From positions 618,471 through 682,470 of the forward strand of contig NZ_CP047080.1 of the NCBI RefSeq assembly GCF_030408595.1: a DNA stretch of 64,000 nt, given 5' to 3'. This document shows positions 27,878 to 37,644 of the stretch, one piece after another. Origin of the DNA: Corynebacterium canis. GTDB lineage: Bacteria; Actinomycetota; Actinomycetes; Mycobacteriales; Mycobacteriaceae. Each line of letters opens with the position of its first letter. Position 1 is the first letter of the stretch. The notes under the pieces are model-generated. The model was not told where the DNA came from. It saw only the letters and a list, made by a program, of their open reading frames with translations, and searched no databases. Both the position numbers and the translations under genes were made by a program.

Positions 27878-28087
27878 CTACCGGCCAGTGGACAGCAGTT
27901 CAAGCACTGGCCCGAGGCCTAGTTGGTAGATGAATTCAAGTGCGTATGCGCTGCCATACCAGATGGAGGTGACGATATCGAAGTTAGAGCCTCCGTCGTC
28001 AGCGGCGGCGGCTGGGATCAGTACCGCGCCAGCGGTGATGGCGGTTGCGGAGGCAGTGAGGGCGCGTCGTCCGAGTTTGGTGAACAT
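27878..28087 (-). CDS. Small secreted protein 1 (69 aa, unknown function)
   Basis: The N terminus (MFTKLGRRALTASATAITAG, then AVLIPAAAA) is a clear Sec signal peptide, leaving about 40 mature residues (starting near DDGGSN) that are hydrophobic to amphipathic. GGAGAAA sits at the normal distance from the ATG. The signal peptide is closely similar to that of the gene at 28689 (M[FI][ST]K..RR...TA.ATA), so the two are paralogues. Small exported amphipathic proteins are common in the corynebacterial envelope, including channel-formers, but no specific function can be assigned. Confidence 0.7.
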   Translation of the reverse strand: MFTKLGRRALTASATAITAGAVLIPAAAADDGGSNFDIVTSIWYGSAYALEFIYQLGLGPVLELLSTGR

Positions 28088-28611
28088 GGGTTTTCTCCAA
28101 TCGGGTAGAAAATAATAGCTAGTTCAAATGGTGTCGAACGAGGAAGACGAGTTGGCTAAAACTCTTCCAAGTTTCAATGTGCTGAATATAGAGCACCTCC
28201 ATCTCGTGAGTTGGATTCACCTAGGGTGAGCTTGCGGGCCAGTGTACAGGCTATTAATCATTATTGGCTATGAATTTTATTGGTTATGAATATTTCCGGC
28301 GGAGCAGGCGGGAAAGGCCGCCCAGCCCACTAGTCTTGCGATAGTGCCCGTAGCAATCGGGCCTCACGGGGATCAGCTCAATGTCCCCGCTCGTTCCGCT
28401 CGGGTCCGGTGCTATCGCGAAGACGCCGAACGTCACGTCCCCTTCTTCCTTGGAGATTTCCTAGTTCGCCAAATCGATGACCCGAAGAACATTGGAGGCA
28501 CCACGTACGATCTCGGTCCGCTGGCTGTAATAGTCGCTATCGCCGTCACTGCAGTGCTCCCAAAAATAGATGATGTACAGGGGAGCTGTGTATTCGAGAT
28601 AGGTTGGCACG
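28088..28611. other. Intergenic region between the two small secreted-protein genes
   Basis: About 520 bases without a convincing gene. The first roughly 230 bases (AT-rich, 28100–28330) likely hold the promoter of the 27878 gene. The rest is GC-richer with frames that resemble nothing recognisable, ending at the terminator hairpin at 28612. Confidence 0.4.
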
Positions 28612-28649
28612 GCAAAAGGGCACCAAACTACACGTTGGTGCCCTTTTGC
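28612..28649. terminator. Perfect hairpin terminator
   Basis: GCAAAAGGGCACCAA (28612–28626) and TTGGTGCCCTTTTGC (28635–28649) form a perfect 15-bp stem with an 8-base loop. The TTTTGC/GCAAAA arms provide a T-rich tail on either strand. It lies 40 bases beyond the stop of the minus-strand gene at 28689 and most likely ends that transcript. Confidence 0.75.
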
Positions 28650-28688
28650 TGGTTAATCTGCGGCCGGTTTGTGTAATGGCCTTAGGTT

Positions 28689-28913
28689 TTAGTTGCCGGA
28701 CAGTTTGCCGAGCAGGTCGAAGATGCCGAGCTCCATGGAAATGCCTGCGGGAATCCAGAAGATGGTGTTCAGGGCGTTCCAGAGGAACTCCTGAATTGAT
28801 TCCTTAACGGTCTGGCTGAGGTCAGCGGCGGCGGCTTGGGGGATAAGCGCGGTGCCTGCGACGAGGGCGGTGGCGCCCGCGGTCATGACGCGGCGGTAGA
28901 ATTTGCTGATCAT
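28689..28913 (-). CDS. Small secreted protein 2 (74 aa, unknown function)
   Basis: Paralogue of the 27878 gene. The signal peptide (MISKFYRRVMTAGATALVAG, then TALIPQAAAA) is followed by a short mature part rich in hydrophobic and aromatic residues (KESIQEFLWNALNTIFWIPA) and ending LLGKLSGN. GGAGGA precedes the ATG at good spacing. It has its own terminator. The mature part could form an amphipathic helix; membrane or cell-wall localisation is inference. Confidence 0.7.
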   Translation of the reverse strand: MISKFYRRVMTAGATALVAGTALIPQAAAADLSQTVKESIQEFLWNALNTIFWIPAGISMELGIFDLLGKLSGN

Positions 28914-29155
28914 GGTGTCCTCCGGTTCGAGTTACAAAACAATGAAATAGCCCAGAATCTTTATGGGTGGAAGATTCAGGATAGGGAAGTACTTCTCGAG
29001 CTATTCACTCAGTGTATCGAAGGCCCGGCTGCGAATATTACACAGCTCAAAAGCTGAAACCATTTTGTTATTCATTGTGGTATCACTCAGATTTGTCTGA
29101 AATACTCAAGCCCAAGAATAGGGGGCATCAAATCCGATGACCTTATGCCTTGGCA

Positions 29156-29190
29156 ATAAAAAACTCCCCCGGCCAACAAGCGGGGGAGTT
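29156..29190 (-). terminator. Rho-independent terminator of the accE–dtsR2 unit
   Basis: On the minus strand AACTCCCCC pairs with GGGGGAGTT (29162–29190), followed by TTTTTTATT. It lies 25 bases after the accE stop, so it ends the dtsR2–accE transcript. Confidence 0.85.
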
Positions 29191-29214
29191 CGGTGTATTC
29201 TGCGGCGTCTACTG

Positions 29215-29448
29215 CTAGTAGAAGCTCACGTTGCGGAATGAGGCGGGGTTGTAGGAGGCGTGCATGCGCAGGCGATCGTCGTAGCTGCCCCACATGTTGC
29301 GCTCGCGTTCCGCTTCCTGGGCAACGGCGTTGGAAGCCATGGTTGCAAACAGCGCGGTCAGCGCTGCCACCTGGGTGTCATCGGGGTTCCCGTTGACAAT
29401 GGTCAGGAAGGGTTTCTTGACCTCACTCGTGGTGATGTCCTCGGACAT
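29215..29448 (-). CDS. accE: Acyl-CoA carboxylase epsilon subunit AccE
   Basis: Small 77-residue subunit that associates with the biotinylated alpha and the beta subunits of actinobacterial acyl-CoA carboxylases and stimulates activity. The sequence has FLTIVNGNPDDTQVAALTAL near the start, which is the conserved core of AccE/PccE proteins (VxGxPxxEExAAL type), and NMWGSYDDRLR near the end. It lies 15 bases downstream of dtsR2 in the same direction and is followed by a strong terminator, as in C. glutamicum. Confidence 0.88.
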   Translation of the reverse strand: MSEDITTSEVKKPFLTIVNGNPDDTQVAALTALFATMASNAVAQEAERERNMWGSYDDRLRMHASYNPASFRNVSFY

Positions 29449-29463
29449 AGAGAGCCTTTCGGT

Positions 29464-31086
29464 TTACAGCGGGATATTGCCGTGCTTCTTGGCCGGAACC
29501 TGAACAACCTTGCGGTCCAGCAGACGCAGGCCTTCGATGATCTGGCCGCGGGTTTCGGACGGCGGGATAACCGCATCCACGTAGCCACGCTCGGCGGCCA
29601 TATAGGGGTTGACCAGGGTGTCTTCGTACGTGCGCTCGTACTCCTTCATCACCTTCATCACGTCCTTGCCCTCGGCGGCGGCGGCCTTGATCTCCTTGCG
29701 GTAGATAAAGCCAACGGCACCGGCGGCACCCATGACGGCGATCTGGGCGGTGGGCCATGCCAGGACAAGGTCCGCACCCATTTCCTTGCCGCCCATCACG
29801 CAATACGCGCCGCCGTAGGACTTGCGGGTGATCACGGTGATCTTGCCAACCGTGGCCTCGCAATATGCGTAGAGCAGCTTCGCACCGCGGCGGATAATGC
29901 CGTTGTACTCTTCGTTGGTGCCGGGCAGGAAGCCGGGGACGTCAACGAATTCGATGATCGGGATATTAAAGGCGTCGCAAGTGCGGACGAAGCGGGCGGC
30001 CTTTTCGGAAGCCTTGATGTCCAAGCAGCCCGCGAATTGCATCGGCTGGTTGGCCACGATGCCCACGGAACGACCCTCCACGCGGCCAAAGCCGATAAGG
30101 ATGTTCTCCGCGTAGCCTTCCTGGATTTCAAAGAATTCGCCATCGTCGACGATGCGGGTGATCACATCCTTCATGTCGTACGGCTGGTTCGGGGAATCCG
30201 GGATCAGGGTATCCAGCTCAAGGTCGGAATCGTTGATGTTTTCCTGGATGGAGCCCACCATGATGTCCGCCTCCGCGCGCGGGGCTTCCGCACGGTTGTT
30301 CTGCGGCAGGTAGGACACCAGTTCGCGCACCCAATCGAGGGCGTCGGCATCGTCGGAAGCGGTGTAGTGGGAGGTACCGGAGGTGGCCATATGGGTGTGC
30401 GCGCCACCCAGCTCTTCCTGCGTGACTTCCTCGCCGGTCACGGTCTTGATCACGTCCGGGCCGGTGATAAACATCTTGGAGGTCTTGTCCACCATGATGA
30501 TGAAGTCGGTCAGCGCGGGGGAGTACACGTGGCCACCGGCGCAGGCACCCATAATGAGGGAGATCTGCGGGATCACACCGGAAGCCTGGGTATTGCGGAA
30601 GAAGATCTGGGAATACAGGCCCAGCGAAACCACGCCCTCCTGGATGCGGGCGCCGGCGCCTTCATTGATGCCGATGAGCGGCACACCGGTCTTGATGGCC
30701 ATGTCCATGATCTTGACGATCTTCTCGCCATACACCTCACCGAGGGCGCCGCCGAAAATCGCGCCGTCCTGGGAGAACACACAGACCTTGCGGCCATCGA
30801 TGGTGCCATAACCGGTCACAACACCGTCCGTTACGGGGCGCTTCGCGTCGAGCCCGAAGTTCTTGGAGCGGTGGCGTGCGAGGGCGTCGATCTCTACGAA
30901 CGAACCTTCGTCAAGGAGGTATTCGATGCGCTCGCGCGCGGTCTTCTTCCCAGCCGTGTGGGACTTCTCCACAGCGGCTTGGCCCATCGGGGCTTGGGTC
31001 TCGGCAATGCGGGCGCGTAGGTCAGCCAGCTTGCCGGCGGTAGTGGTGAGATCAGGCGCTTCGGCGCCGGTGTTGGCAGCAGTCAT
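29464..31086 (-). CDS. dtsR2: Acyl-CoA carboxylase beta subunit DtsR2 (AccD2)
   Basis: Carboxyltransferase subunit, 540 aa, of a biotin-dependent acyl-CoA carboxylase. Crotonase-fold motifs include [49 protein letters not shown] and [20 protein letters not shown], ending KKHGNIPL. In corynebacteria the AccD2-type subunit takes part in making the carboxylated acyl precursor for mycolic acids, together with AccD3, AccBC and AccE. It is closely similar to the next gene (DtsR1), with which it arose by duplication. The ATG at 31086 agrees with family length. Exact acyl specificity is inferred from gene order. Confidence 0.9.
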   Translation of the reverse strand: MTAANTGAEAPDLTTTAGKLADLRARIAETQAPMGQAAVEKSHTAGKKTARERIEYLLDEGSFVEIDALARHRSKNFGLDAKRPVTDGVVTGYGTIDGRKVCVFSQDGAIFGGALGEVYGEKIVKIMDMAIKTGVPLIGINEGAGARIQEGVVSLGLYSQIFFRNTQASGVIPQISLIMGACAGGHVYSPALTDFIIMVDKTSKMFITGPDVIKTVTGEEVTQEELGGAHTHMATSGTSHYTASDDADALDWVRELVSYLPQNNRAEAPRAEADIMVGSIQENINDSDLELDTLIPDSPNQPYDMKDVITRIVDDGEFFEIQEGYAENILIGFGRVEGRSVGIVANQPMQFAGCLDIKASEKAARFVRTCDAFNIPIIEFVDVPGFLPGTNEEYNGIIRRGAKLLYAYCEATVGKITVITRKSYGGAYCVMGGKEMGADLVLAWPTAQIAVMGAAGAVGFIYRKEIKAAAAEGKDVMKVMKEYERTYEDTLVNPYMAAERGYVDAVIPPSETRGQIIEGLRLLDRKVVQVPAKKHGNIPL

Positions 31087-31196
31087 GGCAATCAGTGTAA
31101 ATCTTTGTTCGCTGTTTTTTGCCAGTGTGGGGGAACTACTGCGAACTTACGTGGTTTTTCCCACATATTTGGGGGTAACCGCAGTAGATCACACAA

Positions 31197-31219
31197 AACC
31201 CCAGGGGTAACCCTGGGGG
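31197..31219 (-). terminator. Terminator after dtsR1
   Basis: On the minus strand, ACCCCCAGGG, a TTAC loop, CCCTGGGGTT and then TTGTGT. It is a short GC-rich stem with a T-rich tail lying just beyond the dtsR1 stop, separating dtsR1 from dtsR2. Confidence 0.7.
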
Positions 31220-31226
31220 TGGTTGT

Positions 31227-32846
31227 TTACAGTGGAATATTGCCGTGTTTACGGGCCGGACGAGCCACATTCTTGTCCCGTAGCAGGCGCAGGTTGCGCG
31301 CAATCTGGCCGCGGGTTTCGGAGGGCACAATCACGGCGTCGATAAGCCCACGCTCGGCGGCGAGGTACGGGGTGAGCATGTAATCCTCGTACTCGCGTTC
31401 GAAGGACTTGGTGAGCTCGGCAACGTCCAAACCGCGAGCCGCGGCGTCGGCAATCTCGCGGCGGTACAGGAAGCCCACGGCGCCCGCAGCGCCCATCACG
31501 GCGATCTGCGCGGTCGGCCACGCCAAGTTCACATCCGCGCCCAAGCCCTTGGAGCCCATGACGCAATACGCGCCGCCGTAGGCCTTGCGCAGGGTGACAG
31601 TGATCTTCGGAACGGTAGCCTCACCATAGGCGTACAACAGCTTCGCACCGCGGCGCAGAATGCCGTCATACTCCTGGCCGGAGCCGGGGAGGAAACCGGG
31701 GACGTCCACCAGCATTACGATAGGAATATTAAAGGCATCGCAAGTGCGGACGAAGCGCGCGGCCTTTTCCGAAGCGTCAATGTCCAAGCAACCGGCGAAG
31801 TGCATCGGCTGGTTGGCCACGAAGCCCACGGACTGCCCCTCCACGCGGCCAAAGGCGATCACCACGTTCGGCGCGCGGTCCTCCTGGATCTCCAGATAGG
31901 TGCCGTCGTCGGTGATGCTTTCGATCACCTCGCGGATATCGTAAGGGATCGTCGGGGAATCCGGGATGATGTGATCCAGCTTGAGGTCATCGGGGGTCAT
32001 GTTCTCCTCGATGGTGCCATCTTCGCGCTCGTAATCTTCGAGCGGCGCCTGCATGCGGTTATTGGAGGGCAGGAAGGAAACCAGGTCCTGCACCCAATCC
32101 AAGGCCTCCTCATCGCTGGTGGCGGTGAAGTGGGAGTTACCGGCCTTTTCCATGTGCACGCTGGCGCCGCCGAGCTCTTCCTGGCTAATGTCCTCGCTGG
32201 TCACGGTCTTGATCACGTCCGGGCCGGTGACAAACATCTTGGAGGTCTGGTCCACCATCACCACAAAGTCCGTCAGCGCGGGGGAGTAGGCGTTGCCGCC
32301 GGCGCAGGAACCCATGATCACGGAGATCTGCGGCACCACGCCGGAAGCGTTGATGTTGTGGTAGAAGGTTTGGGCGATCAGGTCCAGGGACACGGCGCCG
32401 TCCTGGATGCGGGCGCCGGCACCCTCGTACAGGCCGATGAGCGGGCGGCCGGTAGCCACGGCCAATTCCATGATCTTGATCATTTTCTCGCCGTACACCT
32501 CGCCGAGCGCGCCGCCGAACACGGTGCCGTCCTGGGAGAAAATGCACACCTCACGGCCGTCAATGGTGCCCCAGCCGGTAATCACGCCATCGGTGGTGGG
32601 GCGGCGCTTTTGCATACCGAACGCATGGGTGCGGTGGCGGGTCAGTTGATCCGTCTCCATGAAGGAGCCCTCGTCGAGAAGGTAGTCTAGGCGTTCCCGT
32701 GCGGTGAGGCGACCTGCGTCGTGTACCTTTGCCACCGGGCGGTGGCCGACCGGGTATTGCGCCTCTGCGCGACGTGCCTTCAGATCAGCGATCTTGTCGG
32801 CAGTGGTCATTGGCGCGATCTCGATCAAACGTGAGGAAATAGTCAT
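31227..32846 (-). CDS. dtsR1: Acetyl-CoA carboxylase beta subunit DtsR1 (AccD1)
   Basis: Carboxyltransferase subunit of 539 aa for malonyl-CoA formation, the first step of fatty acid synthesis. It starts [12 protein letters not shown], nearly the same as C. glutamicum DtsR1, which decides the start although the frame is open 31 codons further. Motifs are [49 protein letters not shown] and [20 protein letters not shown], ending RKHGNIPL. The adjacent, divergently read birA makes the enzyme that biotinylates the partner alpha subunit, which is a functional pairing. Confidence 0.93.
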   Translation of the reverse strand: MTISSRLIEIAPMTTADKIADLKARRAEAQYPVGHRPVAKVHDAGRLTARERLDYLLDEGSFMETDQLTRHRTHAFGMQKRRPTTDGVITGWGTIDGREVCIFSQDGTVFGGALGEVYGEKMIKIMELAVATGRPLIGLYEGAGARIQDGAVSLDLIAQTFYHNINASGVVPQISVIMGSCAGGNAYSPALTDFVVMVDQTSKMFVTGPDVIKTVTSEDISQEELGGASVHMEKAGNSHFTATSDEEALDWVQDLVSFLPSNNRMQAPLEDYEREDGTIEENMTPDDLKLDHIIPDSPTIPYDIREVIESITDDGTYLEIQEDRAPNVVIAFGRVEGQSVGFVANQPMHFAGCLDIDASEKAARFVRTCDAFNIPIVMLVDVPGFLPGSGQEYDGILRRGAKLLYAYGEATVPKITVTLRKAYGGAYCVMGSKGLGADVNLAWPTAQIAVMGAAGAVGFLYRREIADAAARGLDVAELTKSFEREYEDYMLTPYLAAERGLIDAVIVPSETRGQIARNLRLLRDKNVARPARKHGNIPL

Positions 32847-33028
32847 GTTTCGGAATACTAGACCATGACCCCGTTTGTTTCCACCACAAAACGCCAGTGA
32901 TTTATGACACGTTGCAGAGCCCGGTGTGCTCCCGCTCAATGCCGACTAGGCGTGAGCAGGGAAAACGTTAAGCGATGCAAAGCTTGGGGCGGCGAAAAGA
33001 AATTGTGTTGGCCAAGTCGCATCTCAGT

Positions 33029-33034
33029 TAGAGT
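33029..33034 (+). promoter_or_regulatory. Putative -10 of leaderless birA transcript
   Basis: TAGAGT ends six bases before the birA ATG at 33041, with no ribosome-binding site between. TTGTGT at 33003–33008 could be the -35 region. TANNNT hexamers at the same 6–7-base distance occur ahead of several other starts in this window, which is the pattern of leaderless mRNAs in actinobacteria. Confidence 0.45.
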
Positions 33035-33040
33035 GGTCAC

Positions 33041-33823
33041 ATGACTGATCGCAACCCGCTCGATATGCCCCGGTTACGCGCCGCCGTGGCCGGAACATAC
33101 GCGCACGTGACGCATACCGAATCCACCGGATCCACCAATGCGGACCTCGTTTCCGCAGCTCAGCAGGGTGCTCCGGCGTGGACCGCGGCCGTTACGGAAT
33201 ACCAAAGCGCCGGGCGCGGCAGGCACGGGCGCGTCTGGACGGCACCCAAGTCAAGCCAGGTTATCCTTTCGATTTTGCTGCGCCCACCAGCGGAAACGCG
33301 CCAACGTTTAGGCACCCTGCCGCTGGTTACCGGGCTGGCGATTCTCGACGCCCTGCCCATCGACGCCCGCCTGAAATGGCCCAACGACGTGCTCGTGCAA
33401 GGGCGCAAACTATGTGGGATCCTCGGCGAGGCCGTCGCCCTAGATGAGCATCCCGCGCTGGTCATGGGCCTGGGGCTCAATGTTTCCTTGACGGAGGCCG
33501 AGTTGCCCGTGCCGCACGCGATCTCCCTGGACCTCGCCTTCCCCGGCATGGAGTTTGACCGCACCGAACTTACGGCCCAAATCTTATTGGCGCTGCATCG
33601 GCGGCTAACCCAGTGGATCAATGATGATCCCACGCTTATCAGGGATTATCGCTCGGTGTGCTCCTCCATCGGCCAGCAGGTGAAAGTACTCTTACCGGGG
33701 GATGAGACGCTGCTCGGGGAGGCGGTGGGCGTGGCCGATGACGGTAGGTTGCGCGTCGTCGATAAGCGCGGGGTAAGCCATGTCTTGGCGGCGGGCGACG
33801 TCACGCACCTGAGGTTGCAATGA
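33041..33823 (+). CDS. birA: Biotin--[acetyl-CoA-carboxylase] ligase BirA
   Basis: Biotin protein ligase of 260 aa that activates biotin to biotinyl-AMP and attaches it to the biotin carboxyl carrier domain. STGSTNADL, the adenylate loop GRGRHGRVW, KWPNDVLV and GILGEAV are all present, and a small C-terminal SH3-like domain ends the protein. It lacks an N-terminal DNA-binding domain, so it is a mono-functional (class I) ligase. It is first in a run with the PH-domain gene (ATGA overlap), purK and purE, and is divergent from dtsR1. Confidence 0.93.
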   Translation: MTDRNPLDMPRLRAAVAGTYAHVTHTESTGSTNADLVSAAQQGAPAWTAAVTEYQSAGRGRHGRVWTAPKSSQVILSILLRPPAETRQRLGTLPLVTGLAILDALPIDARLKWPNDVLVQGRKLCGILGEAVALDEHPALVMGLGLNVSLTEAELPVPHAISLDLAFPGMEFDRTELTAQILLALHRRLTQWINDDPTLIRDYRSVCSSIGQQVKVLLPGDETLLGEAVGVADDGRLRVVDKRGVSHVLAAGDVTHLRLQ

Positions 33824-34239
33824 CCTACGTTGACGTGACTTCGCCGCTACGTTCGATGGCGCTGCCGGTGCTGGAGCTGCTGGCGCTCACTGGCCTGTTT
33901 TGGATCGGCGTGGGATACCTTGACCGCGATGTGTATGGGGAGGGGTATTGGTGGCGCAACCTGGTGGTGCTTGCCTGGGCGCTGTGCGTGCTGTGGCGCT
34001 TCGTGCTGCCGCTGATCAAGCAACGCCGCCGCCGCTTCGTGGTTACTGATACAGAGATTCGAATGCGCAACGCCGGGTTGTTTTCCCGCACGGTGACCAT
34101 TCCGCTGCCGGCGGTGCGCGGGGCGGGGCGCTACCGAAACATGATCACTTTGCACACGCGTTCGGGCCCCGTTTATGTGGAGGGCGTGCCCAAAGCGAAA
34201 AAAATTACGGATACGATTAACCAGCTGGCCTATAGTTAG
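33820..34239 (+). CDS. PH-domain (bPH/DUF304-like) membrane protein
   Basis: A 139-residue protein with two N-terminal membrane segments (LPVLELLALTGLFWIGVGYL and WRNLVVLAWALCVLWRFVLP) followed by a positively charged turn (KQRRRR) and a bacterial PH-like beta-domain (FVVTDTEIRMRNAGLFSRTV). Such proteins are conserved between birA and purK in corynebacteria; their molecular role is not known. The ATG overlaps the birA stop. Confidence 0.82.
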   Translation: MTYVDVTSPLRSMALPVLELLALTGLFWIGVGYLDRDVYGEGYWWRNLVVLAWALCVLWRFVLPLIKQRRRRFVVTDTEIRMRNAGLFSRTVTIPLPAVRGAGRYRNMITLHTRSGPVYVEGVPKAKKITDTINQLAYS

Positions 34240-34243
34240 TCGC

Positions 34244-35476
34244 GTGAGTAACCACCCCACTGACGCCCACCTTCATATCGGCAACTCCGACGCCCACGCG
34301 CCGGGCATGCCCGTAGTCGCCGTGATTGGCGACGGCCAACTGGCCCGCATGATGCACACCGAGGCCATCGAACTCGGCCAATCCGTCCGGCTTTTGGCAG
34401 GCGCGCGGGACGCCTCCGCAGCGCAAGTCGCAGCCGACGTGGTGCTCGGCGATTACCTCGATTTGGATGCGCTGCGCCGGGTAGCCGCCGGAACCAGCGT
34501 GGTCACCTTCGACCACGAACACGTGCCAACCGAACACCTGCGCCAATTGGTTGCGGAGGGGGTGAACGTGCAGCCCGGGCCCGAAGCCCTGGTAAACGCG
34601 CAGGATAAGCTGCTGATGCGCCAGCGTTTGGCGGAAATCGGCGCGCCGGTGCCGGAGTTTTCCGATATCGCCTCACGCGAAGATGCGCTCGAATTCTGGG
34701 ATTCCGTGGGCGGCGAGGTATGCCTGAAAGCCCGCCGCGGCGGCTACGACGGCAAGGGCGTATGGTTCCCGGGAAGCCGCACCGAATTGATCAAGCTTGT
34801 GGACGCCCTATTGATCCAACACGTGCCGCTGCTCGCCGAACGCAAAATGCCGCTGGTGCGCGAGCTCTCCGCGATGGTCGCCCGCACCCCGAGCGGCGCC
34901 GTGGCCACGTGGCCGGTGGTGCAATCCGTGCAGCGCGACGGGATTTGCGTAGAAGCCATTGCCCCGGCTCCCGAATGCGTGTTTGCCGACGCCGCGTCGG
35001 ACCTGGCCCGGCGCATCGCCGAAGCGCTCGAAGTGACCGGCGTTATGGCGGTGGAATTGTTTGAAACCGTTGACGGGATTTGGGTGAACGAGCTGGCCAT
35101 GCGCCCCCACAATACGGGGCACTGGACCCAGGATGGGTGCGTAACAAGCCAGTTCGAACAACACCTGCGTGCGGTGCTGGACCGGCCGCTGGGCGCCACC
35201 CGTTGCCTGGGCACGTGGACCGTGATGGCAAACGTGCTGGGCGGCGAGGAGGACCCCGCGCTGCCCATGACGGAGCGCGTCCGCAAGGTGTGGGAGCGGT
35301 TCCCGGATGCGAAGGTGCACCTGTACGGCAAAGGTTGGCGCCCGGGACGTAAAATCGGCCACGTTAACATTTGCTCCGACGAACCCATCGACGAGTTACG
35401 ACGCCGCGCCGAGCTCGCCGCTCACTTCCTTGTCCACGCCGTTTGGGCGGACGGGCACCTTGCACGAAAGGACTAA
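34244..35476 (+). CDS. purK: N5-carboxyaminoimidazole ribonucleotide synthase PurK
   Basis: ATP-grasp enzyme of 410 aa that converts AIR, ATP and bicarbonate to N5-CAIR in purine synthesis. [14 protein letters not shown] is the N-terminal Rossmann-like motif. [13 protein letters not shown] is the ATP-grasp loop, and [26 protein letters not shown] is the conserved catalytic region (broken here only by residue choice). The GTG at 34244, five bases after the previous stop, gives the short N-terminal extension seen in corynebacterial PurK; an ATG at 34307 is a possible later start. It acts immediately before PurE, encoded next. Confidence 0.92.
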   Translation: MSNHPTDAHLHIGNSDAHAPGMPVVAVIGDGQLARMMHTEAIELGQSVRLLAGARDASAAQVAADVVLGDYLDLDALRRVAAGTSVVTFDHEHVPTEHLRQLVAEGVNVQPGPEALVNAQDKLLMRQRLAEIGAPVPEFSDIASREDALEFWDSVGGEVCLKARRGGYDGKGVWFPGSRTELIKLVDALLIQHVPLLAERKMPLVRELSAMVARTPSGAVATWPVVQSVQRDGICVEAIAPAPECVFADAASDLARRIAEALEVTGVMAVELFETVDGIWVNELAMRPHNTGHWTQDGCVTSQFEQHLRAVLDRPLGATRCLGTWTVMANVLGGEEDPALPMTERVRKVWERFPDAKVHLYGKGWRPGRKIGHVNICSDEPIDELRRRAELAAHFLVHAVWADGHLARKD

Positions 35477-35477
35477 T

Positions 35478-35978
35478 ATGTCGCCTTTGGTCGGCCTGAT
35501 TATGGGCTCCGACTCCGATTGGCCCACGGTGGAACCCGCCGCCGAGGTCCTCCGAGAATTCGTTATTCCATTCGAGGTTGGGGTGGTGTCCGCGCACCGC
35601 ACGCCCGAGCGCATGCTGGACTACGCCCGCAACGCACACACGCGCGGACTGAAATGCATCATCGCCTGCGCCGGCGGGGCCGCGCACCTGCCCGGAATGG
35701 TTGCCGCGGCGACGCCGCTGCCGGTGATTGGGATCCCGCGGGCCTTGCAGGACCTCGATGGCCTGGACTCGCTGCTATCCATCGTGCAAATGCCCGGCGG
35801 GGTGCCGGTGGCCACCGTTTCTATCGGCGGGGCAAAAAACGCCGGGCTATTGGCGGTGCGCATCCTGGGTGCCGGGCAGCCGGAATTGCTGGAACGCATG
35901 GCGAAATACCAGGAAAACATGCGTGACGAGGTATTGAAGAAGGATCAAGCGCTGCGCAATCGGCTGCTTGGCCAATGA
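35478..35978 (+). CDS. purE: N5-CAIR mutase PurE
   Basis: Class I PurE of 166 aa, which moves the carboxylate of N5-CAIR to give CAIR. The signature [13 protein letters not shown], the active-site [12 protein letters not shown] with its catalytic His, and [13 protein letters not shown] are all visible. The ATG at 35478 follows directly after the purK stop; GAAAGGA upstream acts as ribosome-binding site. The stop overlaps the next start (ATGA). Confidence 0.94.
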   Translation: MSPLVGLIMGSDSDWPTVEPAAEVLREFVIPFEVGVVSAHRTPERMLDYARNAHTRGLKCIIACAGGAAHLPGMVAAATPLPVIGIPRALQDLDGLDSLLSIVQMPGGVPVATVSIGGAKNAGLLAVRILGAGQPELLERMAKYQENMRDEVLKKDQALRNRLLGQ

Positions 35979-36415
35979 GCACACCCGTAGTGATCCTGGG
36001 ATGCCGCCCCGGACCTGCGCTAGACCGCAGGCTGGAGGCGGCACTGCCGCATATTGGGCATTGTGTTGTGGTCACCGGATATGGGGAAGCGCCCTATATG
36101 CGGGACTGGTTGGTGGCGCGCGGCGTGCCCTTGGAGGCCATTATTTTGGAAGAACACGCGACCTCCACCAACGAAAACCTCGAACGCGTGCACGCCTTGC
36201 TTGGCGGCGGCGGCTGGCTCGTGGTGACCAATACCTATCACCTACCACGTGTTCGACTCTGGGCCTGGCACCACAAAATCCCCATGCGGGTGGTGGGCGC
36301 GCCGACACCCCGGAACGTGCTGGCCAAACACCTCGCGCGCGAAGCCCTGGCCTTTTTGCACTCCGGCGCGCGCGTGATCTGGAGACGCTGGGTGGCTTAC
36401 CAGCGCGGCGGGTAG
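35975..36415 (+). CDS. DUF218 (SanA/ElyC/YdcF-like) protein
   Basis: Short DUF218 protein of 146 aa. It has [20 protein letters not shown] at the start, [25 protein letters not shown] and [16 protein letters not shown], matching the family core (ExxSxnTxEN and TsxyHmxRa). Members are linked to envelope or nucleotide-sugar functions, but no reaction is firmly established. It lacks the N-terminal membrane segments present in many relatives. It is coupled to purE by an ATGA overlap and ends the core operon. Confidence 0.82.
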   Translation: MSTPVVILGCRPGPALDRRLEAALPHIGHCVVVTGYGEAPYMRDWLVARGVPLEAIILEEHATSTNENLERVHALLGGGGWLVVTNTYHLPRVRLWAWHHKIPMRVVGAPTPRNVLAKHLAREALAFLHSGARVIWRRWVAYQRGG

Positions 36416-36491
36416 GTTCTGCGGGCGAGGATGGGTTGCGGCGGGGGGTTTGCGGCGGATGGGTTGTGGCGGATGGGTTGTGTGCTGCCGT

Positions 36492-36676
36492 TGACCTGCG
36501 ATCGTCCTGAATTTCTTCATTGGGGTGCTTAACGAAGAATGGAAAGACGAGCTGCGAGGTTTTTGGGCCAGATTCGTCCGGAATTTCTTCGTAAGACCCC
36601 CTAATGAAGAATAGAAAGACCAGCCCCAGGTCGGCGGTTGCGTGCAACCCATCGACCTAGGCGGTCGCATGCAACC
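36492..36676. repeat. Long dispersed intergenic repeat, copy 1
   Basis: About 185 bases starting TGACCTGCGATCGTCCTGAA that recur at 63620 with most positions identical. The element holds two related sub-blocks in inverted orientation: TTCTTCATTGGGG...CGAAGAA near 36523 and TTCTTCGTAAGACCCCCTAA with TGAAGAATAGAAAGACCAG after it, so a single strand could fold into a large hairpin. It ends in the same GCAACCCATC/GACCTAGGCGGTC motif that is tandemly repeated at 63771. It sits between purE/DUF218 and the convergent gene at 36785; the remainder of 36416–36784 holds no gene. Confidence 0.7.
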
Positions 36677-36784
36677 TTTCGGTATGTGGGGCGCGCGACC
36701 ACAACCTACCGGCGGTGCAGTGATTTAGAGAGGTGCCGGTCTGCGCGCTCAGGTAAATTCGACAGGCCGGCGGTAGTGAGGCGG

Positions 36785-37516
36785 TTAGTCGGGTTTGCTT
36801 TGGATCTCTTGGGAGGCGTCAACGTTGAGGGCTTCGTGCATGATTTCGCGGGCAGCGCGGTAGGCGGCGTAGTCGTTTGGATCGTGTTGGGAAAGGGGGA
36901 TGGTGTCGATGAGCACCGGGGTTTTCTCGCCCTGGGGAATGAGCATGTTGTCACTACCGACGATGTCCGGCAAGGTGCGCGCCTCGTCGTGCATTTCCTT
37001 GCTGGGGTCGGTGACGAGGTCATTGGTTAGCACCTGGTCGCGGGTGAGGAATTCTCCGTAGACGCGGGGCTGCTTAGCAACGACAACTGGCAGCGATGGG
37101 TTGAGGGGGAATTCTTCCACAACGAATTCTTGGCGTTTGATCATTCCTTCGGGGAAAAACTCGTACAGGATACTTTGTTTTCGGTACAGCCGGTCGATGT
37201 AGGCATTTCGATGTTCCGGCAACATATGCAGGGTGCGGTGATGGATTTTGCGGACCCGATCGGCGCCGTCCCCGAGAACAACCGAATGGTAACCCAGTCC
37301 AAGCACGTCAAGCCCTTGGTTTTGGTAATTCCTTGTGACCGTGTTCCAAATGAAATGCGGGGCGACGCGGTGAGATAAAATCGCCGCTTTTGCCCCGAGA
37401 AGATGAAAATTGCTTCGTTGGCTTTCTGCAAGAAGGAAATGGCCACGAAGGAAATCGTTAGCCCCGATGGTAATACTATCGTAAATAACTCGTCGCGCTT
37501 CAGAAATAAACCTCAT
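36785..37516 (-). CDS. Hypothetical protein with protein-kinase-like fold features
   Basis: A 243-residue protein of unknown function. GLGYHSVVLGDGADRVRKIH resembles the glycine-rich loop and lysine strand of kinase-like folds. VGSDNMLIPQGEKTPVLIDT resembles the catalytic loop Asn plus DFG-like Asp, without the usual HxD. It may therefore be a small phosphotransferase or a pseudokinase; neither is certain. The ATG at 37516 has AAGGG seven bases upstream. The 5' part and upstream region are AT-richer than the core genes, suggesting foreign origin. Confidence 0.55.
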   Translation of the reverse strand: MRFISEARRVIYDSITIGANDFLRGHFLLAESQRSNFHLLGAKAAILSHRVAPHFIWNTVTRNYQNQGLDVLGLGYHSVVLGDGADRVRKIHHRTLHMLPEHRNAYIDRLYRKQSILYEFFPEGMIKRQEFVVEEFPLNPSLPVVVAKQPRVYGEFLTRDQVLTNDLVTDPSKEMHDEARTLPDIVGSDNMLIPQGEKTPVLIDTIPLSQHDPNDYAAYRAAREIMHEALNVDASQEIQSKPD

Positions 37517-37644
37517 CAAATACCCTTGGGATTAGCAAGTGCGGTGCACTTATTTTCAGTCGATCGTAGGTGCATCGGGCTTCTAATCGCAGGATACTAT
37601 AGGTAAAATTTAAGCGCAACGATACGATGAAGCACAAAAAGTTA

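Noticed and set aside
28344..28676. Open frame between the small secreted-protein genes
   Set aside because: Its end runs through the terminator hairpin at 28612, it lacks a ribosome-binding site, and no protein-like features are visible.
29260..31020. Long open frame on the plus strand opposite dtsR2
   Set aside because: It is entirely antisense to a well-conserved carboxylase gene, has no recognisable domains and reflects GC-rich codon bias.
31800..32690. Long open frame on the plus strand opposite dtsR1
   Set aside because: Antisense shadow of dtsR1, with no ribosome-binding site and no family features.
35300..35480. Riboswitch or attenuator ahead of purE
   Set aside because: purE starts one base after the purK stop, leaving no room for a leader; no such structure was found ahead of purK either.
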